Assembly: GCF_003240565.2 (NCBI RefSeq)
Contig: NZ_CP117255.1
Span: 1,426,001 to 1,490,000 of the forward strand
Reading direction: 5' to 3'
Source: Rhizobium tumorigenes
GTDB lineage: Bacteria > Pseudomonadota > Alphaproteobacteria > Rhizobiales > Rhizobiaceae
DNA length: 64,000 bases
In this document: positions 61,836 through 64,000 of the stretch, one piece after another
Position numbering within the stretch: position 1 is the first letter of the stretch
Layout: the number at the start of each line of letters is the position of its first letter
Program-made: the position numbers and the translations under genes
Notes under the pieces: generated by a model
Databases searched by the model: none
What the model was told of the DNA's origin: nothing
What the model saw: only the letters and a program-made list of their open reading frames with translations

Positions 61836-62453
61836 TTACTCCTTCAGAATGCCGCCGGCTGCAAGAACGGCATCGGGCGTATCGACATCGAGATGGGCAG
61901 CAGGACCGATCTCGACATCGACAACCGGCAGGCCGCACCCGTCGATTATTCCGCGCGCACCCACATCGCCCCTCAGTGCCATCACGGCTGAGCGCAGCGA
62001 AATCGGCAGGATCACCGGGTTGCCTCGCTTTCCATCCGAGACCGCGCGAACGATAGCTTCGCCGCGGGCCGCTTGGAACGCCTGGATCAGCGCCATGAGA
62101 TCGGAGGTTTCGACGGCGGGCATATCGGCCTGCATCACCAGCACGCCAACGCTCCCCGACGCCGACGCGGCGCCGAAACCAGCGACGATAGAGCTGGCCA
62201 TACCGCTTTCGAACTCCGGGTTATAGACGTTTTGGATATCGAGCCCCGTCAGTGCGGCCGTTATTTCGAGATATCTGTGCCCGGTGACAACGAAGACCGG
62301 CGCGCCCGTTGCGCAAGCCCGTTGCGCCATGACCGTCACCAGCGGGATACCATCGAATGTTGCCAGCAGCTTGTGCGGACCACCCATCCGGCTGGCTTTA
62401 CCGGCTGCCAGCACCACGATTGCAACGGAATAGCGCGCGATCTTTCCCGGCAT
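61836..62453 (-). CDS. MobA/MocA-like nucleotidyltransferase (molybdenum cofactor)
   Basis: A 205-residue NTP-transferase-fold enzyme: VVLAAGKASRMGGPHKLLA (about residues 14-32) is the nucleotide-binding signature, and VLVMQADMPAV contains the metal-binding Asp. Similar proteins attach CMP to molybdopterin for xanthine-dehydrogenase-type enzymes (MocA). Its start overlaps the XdhC stop (TGATG), joining it to the two XdhC-type genes upstream, which mature the same enzyme family. A role in other sugar-nucleotide steps is less likely. Confidence 0.85.
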   Translation of the reverse strand: MPGKIARYSVAIVVLAAGKASRMGGPHKLLATFDGIPLVTVMAQRACATGAPVFVVTGHRYLEITAALTGLDIQNVYNPEFESGMASSIVAGFGAASASGSVGVLVMQADMPAVETSDLMALIQAFQAARGEAIVRAVSDGKRGNPVILPISLRSAVMALRGDVGARGIIDGCGLPVVDVEIGPAAHLDVDTPDAVLAAGGILKE

Positions 62454-63148
62454 CAGGCTGCCTCCCCGGCCGAGGATAGGGACCGGCGACGCCAAGACTG
62501 GATAATCTCCGCCAGAATGGCGACGGCAATTTCGGCGGGGGTGATGGCCCCTATGTCGAGCCCGATTGGAGCATGTATCCTTGAAAGGTCCTCATCGTCA
62601 AACCCATCCGCCTGCAAACGCAGCAGGCGCGCGGCATGGCTCCGTCGACTGCCCAGCGCACCGACATAGAAGCACCCGGCTCGCAGCCCCGCACCGATAG
62701 CGTAGTCGTCGATATCAGGTTCATGCGCCACCGCCACCACAGCGGTGTGGCGATCCACCACCAGCTTTTCCCTTGGCCAGCCGACGATAAGCTGCGCCGA
62801 CTCGAAGCCATCCGCAGACGAAAAGCCGATCCGGGGATCGATGATCGTGAGATCGAATCCCACTACGTTCGCCATCGACGCCAGTGCCTGACTGATCCGC
62901 ACCGCGCCGATGACGACGATCCTTGGTTCTGGCACGTGTACGGTGAGGAAAAGCTGGCTTCCGTCGATTTCAAGCTTCGACGATCTGCCGCTTCGGAATG
63001 CAGCCGTGACCGCATCGCCTAGAGCGCCGTCGATCCCTTCGCCTTCGACCACAAGCCGCTCCGTTCCTTCCACGAGATCGGTGACGACAACAGCAGCGTG
63101 CCGGTCGCGACGCAACGAACATAGCTGGCTAAGCGTTTCGAGCAGCAT
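62453..63148 (-). CDS. XdhC family protein (Rossmann C-terminal type)
   Basis: 231 residues. After an N-terminal part, the XdhC_C Rossmann domain follows (EPRIVVIGAVRISQALASMANVVGFDLTIIDPR, then HEPDIDDYAIGAGLRAGCFYVGALGSRR). XdhC proteins bind molybdenum cofactor, aid its sulfuration and deliver it to xanthine dehydrogenase-type enzymes. The start overlaps the stop of the preceding small XdhC/CoxI gene (TGATG), so this is the second half of a split pair. No xdhAB/coxLMS genes are in the window; they may lie elsewhere. Confidence 0.88.
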   Translation of the reverse strand: MLLETLSQLCSLRRDRHAAVVVTDLVEGTERLVVEGEGIDGALGDAVTAAFRSGRSSKLEIDGSQLFLTVHVPEPRIVVIGAVRISQALASMANVVGFDLTIIDPRIGFSSADGFESAQLIVGWPREKLVVDRHTAVVAVAHEPDIDDYAIGAGLRAGCFYVGALGSRRSHAARLLRLQADGFDDEDLSRIHAPIGLDIGAITPAEIAVAILAEIIQSWRRRSLSSAGEAA

Positions 63149-63474
63149 CAGCCTACCTTCTCGACAAAGACCTCGATCCTTCCACCGCAGGAGAGGCCGG
63201 CAGCGCGGGCCATCTCGTCGGTCACCCGGAAATCCATGAGCCTCCCGGCGCCGGCCGCGATGACGTCGAGCGCTGCAGCAACCACGTCGCTCTCGATGCA
63301 ACCGTTCGAGAGCGTACCCTCTGTGGCACCGTCGGCGGAGATCACCATCTGGGTTCCCACCGGCAGCGGCGCCGAACTCCACGTCTCGGTCACCGTCGCC
63401 AGTGCCAATGCCTTGCCGGAAGCAGCCCATCTTTCGGCTGTATCGAGGACGTCGCTTCTTGCAAGTATCGACAT
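63148..63474 (-). CDS. XdhC/CoxI N-terminal domain protein
   Basis: 108 residues forming a free-standing XdhC/CoxI domain: ATVTETWSSAPLPVGTQMVI (about residues 27-46), EGTLSNGCIESDVVAAAL with the conserved Cys, and GLSCGGRIEVFVEKVG at the C-terminus with the second. In many bacteria this is fused to the Rossmann domain; here it is a separate gene overlapping the next by one base. The ATG at 63474 has AGGAGG four bases upstream. First gene of the maturation cluster. Confidence 0.9.
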   Translation of the reverse strand: MSILARSDVLDTAERWAASGKALALATVTETWSSAPLPVGTQMVISADGATEGTLSNGCIESDVVAAALDVIAAGAGRLMDFRVTDEMARAAGLSCGGRIEVFVEKVG

Positions 63475-63574
63475 CGGTCCTCCTGGACGCCACAAAAGAT
63501 GGCAATCAAGCGCCGATTGCCAAAGTTAAAGTCAGGCCGGCGTGAGTCAACACGCGCGCCCACCGGACGAAGAT

Positions 63575-64000
63575 CTATCGGCCAACGGCGTGGTAGTCGC
63601 GGTGCATATAGAGCAGCGCCGGGCGTCGCTCACTGAAACGGACGGCCACCACTTCCCCGAAGATGACGTTGTGAGTGGTGCCGCGCGTCACATCGACGAC
63701 CTTGCAATCGAAGGCAGCGAGGGCATCCACCAGAACGGGCGCACCGGTCGCAAGCGTGTCGAAACCGCCCATCGCAAATCGCTCATTGCTGGACATCTGC
63801 GTCCTGCCGGAGAAGGCATCGGCCAGCGCCTGATGATGGACGCCGAGCGCATTCAGCGAAAAGATGCCGCTCTCGAGGAAGATGTCGTTCTTGGCATTGC
63901 CGCTATTGAGGCAGACGAGTACCGTCGCCGGATTGTCGGAGACCGAGCAGGCCGCCGTTATCGTCACCCCGCGACGGATACCCTCATGCTCGGTTGCAAC
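63575..64000 (-). CDS. Flavin reductase domain protein (RutF/HpaC-like), partial
   Basis: The 3' 142 codons of a flavin reductase-like gene cut by the right edge of the window; the frame is open to 64000 and the true start lies outside. The pattern VTITAACSVSDNPATVLVCLN, then GIFSLNALGVHHQALADAFSG and DYHAV near the end is typical of the FMN-binding split-barrel reductases that supply reduced flavin to two-component monooxygenases. Partner enzyme is unknown. The ending RDYHAVGR is complete. Confidence 0.87.
   Translation of the reverse strand, partial: VATEHEGIRRGVTITAACSVSDNPATVLVCLNSGNAKNDIFLESGIFSLNALGVHHQALADAFSGRTQMSSNERFAMGGFDTLATGAPVLVDALAAFDCKVVDVTRGTTHNVIFGEVVAVRFSERRPALLYMHRDYHAVGR

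Noticed and set aside
1-64000. CRISPR array, rRNA genes or complete insertion sequences
   Set aside because: No regularly spaced repeats, no rRNA signature and no transposase with terminal inverted repeats were seen; the clustered repeats at 1.5-1.75 kb are irregular in spacing and orientation.

Overview
The window reads as chromosomal DNA of a Rhizobiaceae bacterium (Rhizobium/Agrobacterium/Ensifer group). This is inferred from gene content and order: a suf operon with two cysteine desulfurases, a divergent peptide-deformylase-like protein, pccA/pccB, the adhC/fghA formaldehyde genes, DUF599, DUF1489, DUF455 and ATP12 family genes, a tandem glycine riboswitch ahead of gcvTHP, and promoters close to the rhizobial form CTTGAC-N17-CTATAT. 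Most of the window is ordinary core genome with short intergenic gaps and good ribosome-binding sites.

Positions 1 to about 5.8 kb are different: the right-hand end of a small integrated element. From right to left it carries a P4-type tyrosine integrase, an AlpA-like excisionase/activator, an unknown protein, a D5/P4-type superfamily 3 helicase, a cluster of about seven GTGTCAGGGCTGA-type repeats beside an AT-rich stretch (a candidate replication origin), and three unrecognised proteins, two of them rich in coiled coil. A short inverted repeat resembling a tRNA-Ser 3' end lies just outside the integrase and may be the attachment site. From 5.8 to 7.3 kb is poorly coding DNA with a TPR protein and the C-terminal half of an APS kinase (cysC) gene.

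7.3-34.5 kb holds envelope and housekeeping genes: a LapG-like cysteine protease, a D,D-carboxypeptidase with SPOR domain, L-serine dehydratase, several membrane proteins, mgtE, lipB, tRNA-Leu(GAG), pccA, an M50 protease fused to an SRPBCC-like domain, the adhC-UPF0178-fghA formaldehyde operon, pccB, and a crcB/rluC/HAD/ATP12 cluster. 34.5-40.5 kb has a copper chaperone, the glycine riboswitch with gcvT-gcvH-gcvP, and a LysE exporter.

40.6-48.9 kb is the Fe-S assembly (suf) locus on the minus strand: cysteine desulfurase, sufB, a small membrane protein, sufC, sufD, sufS, sufT and sufA. A HigBA-like toxin-antitoxin pair lies antisense between sufT and sufA, and a near-perfect Irr-type ICE box overlaps the predicted start of the operon promoter. 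48.9-64 kb holds an alpha/beta hydrolase, anmK and tyrS (divergent), a large AsmA/YhdP-like protein, bcp peroxiredoxin, a DUF455 ferritin-like protein, an M23 peptidase, an rhlE helicase, a NUDIX hydrolase, and an XdhC/MobA-like molybdenum-cofactor maturation cluster. A flavin reductase gene is cut by the right edge.

No rRNA gene, CRISPR array or complete insertion sequence was seen. The least explained parts are the left-hand element, the small membrane proteins, the metal-ligand-free deformylase relative and the control elements of the suf locus.
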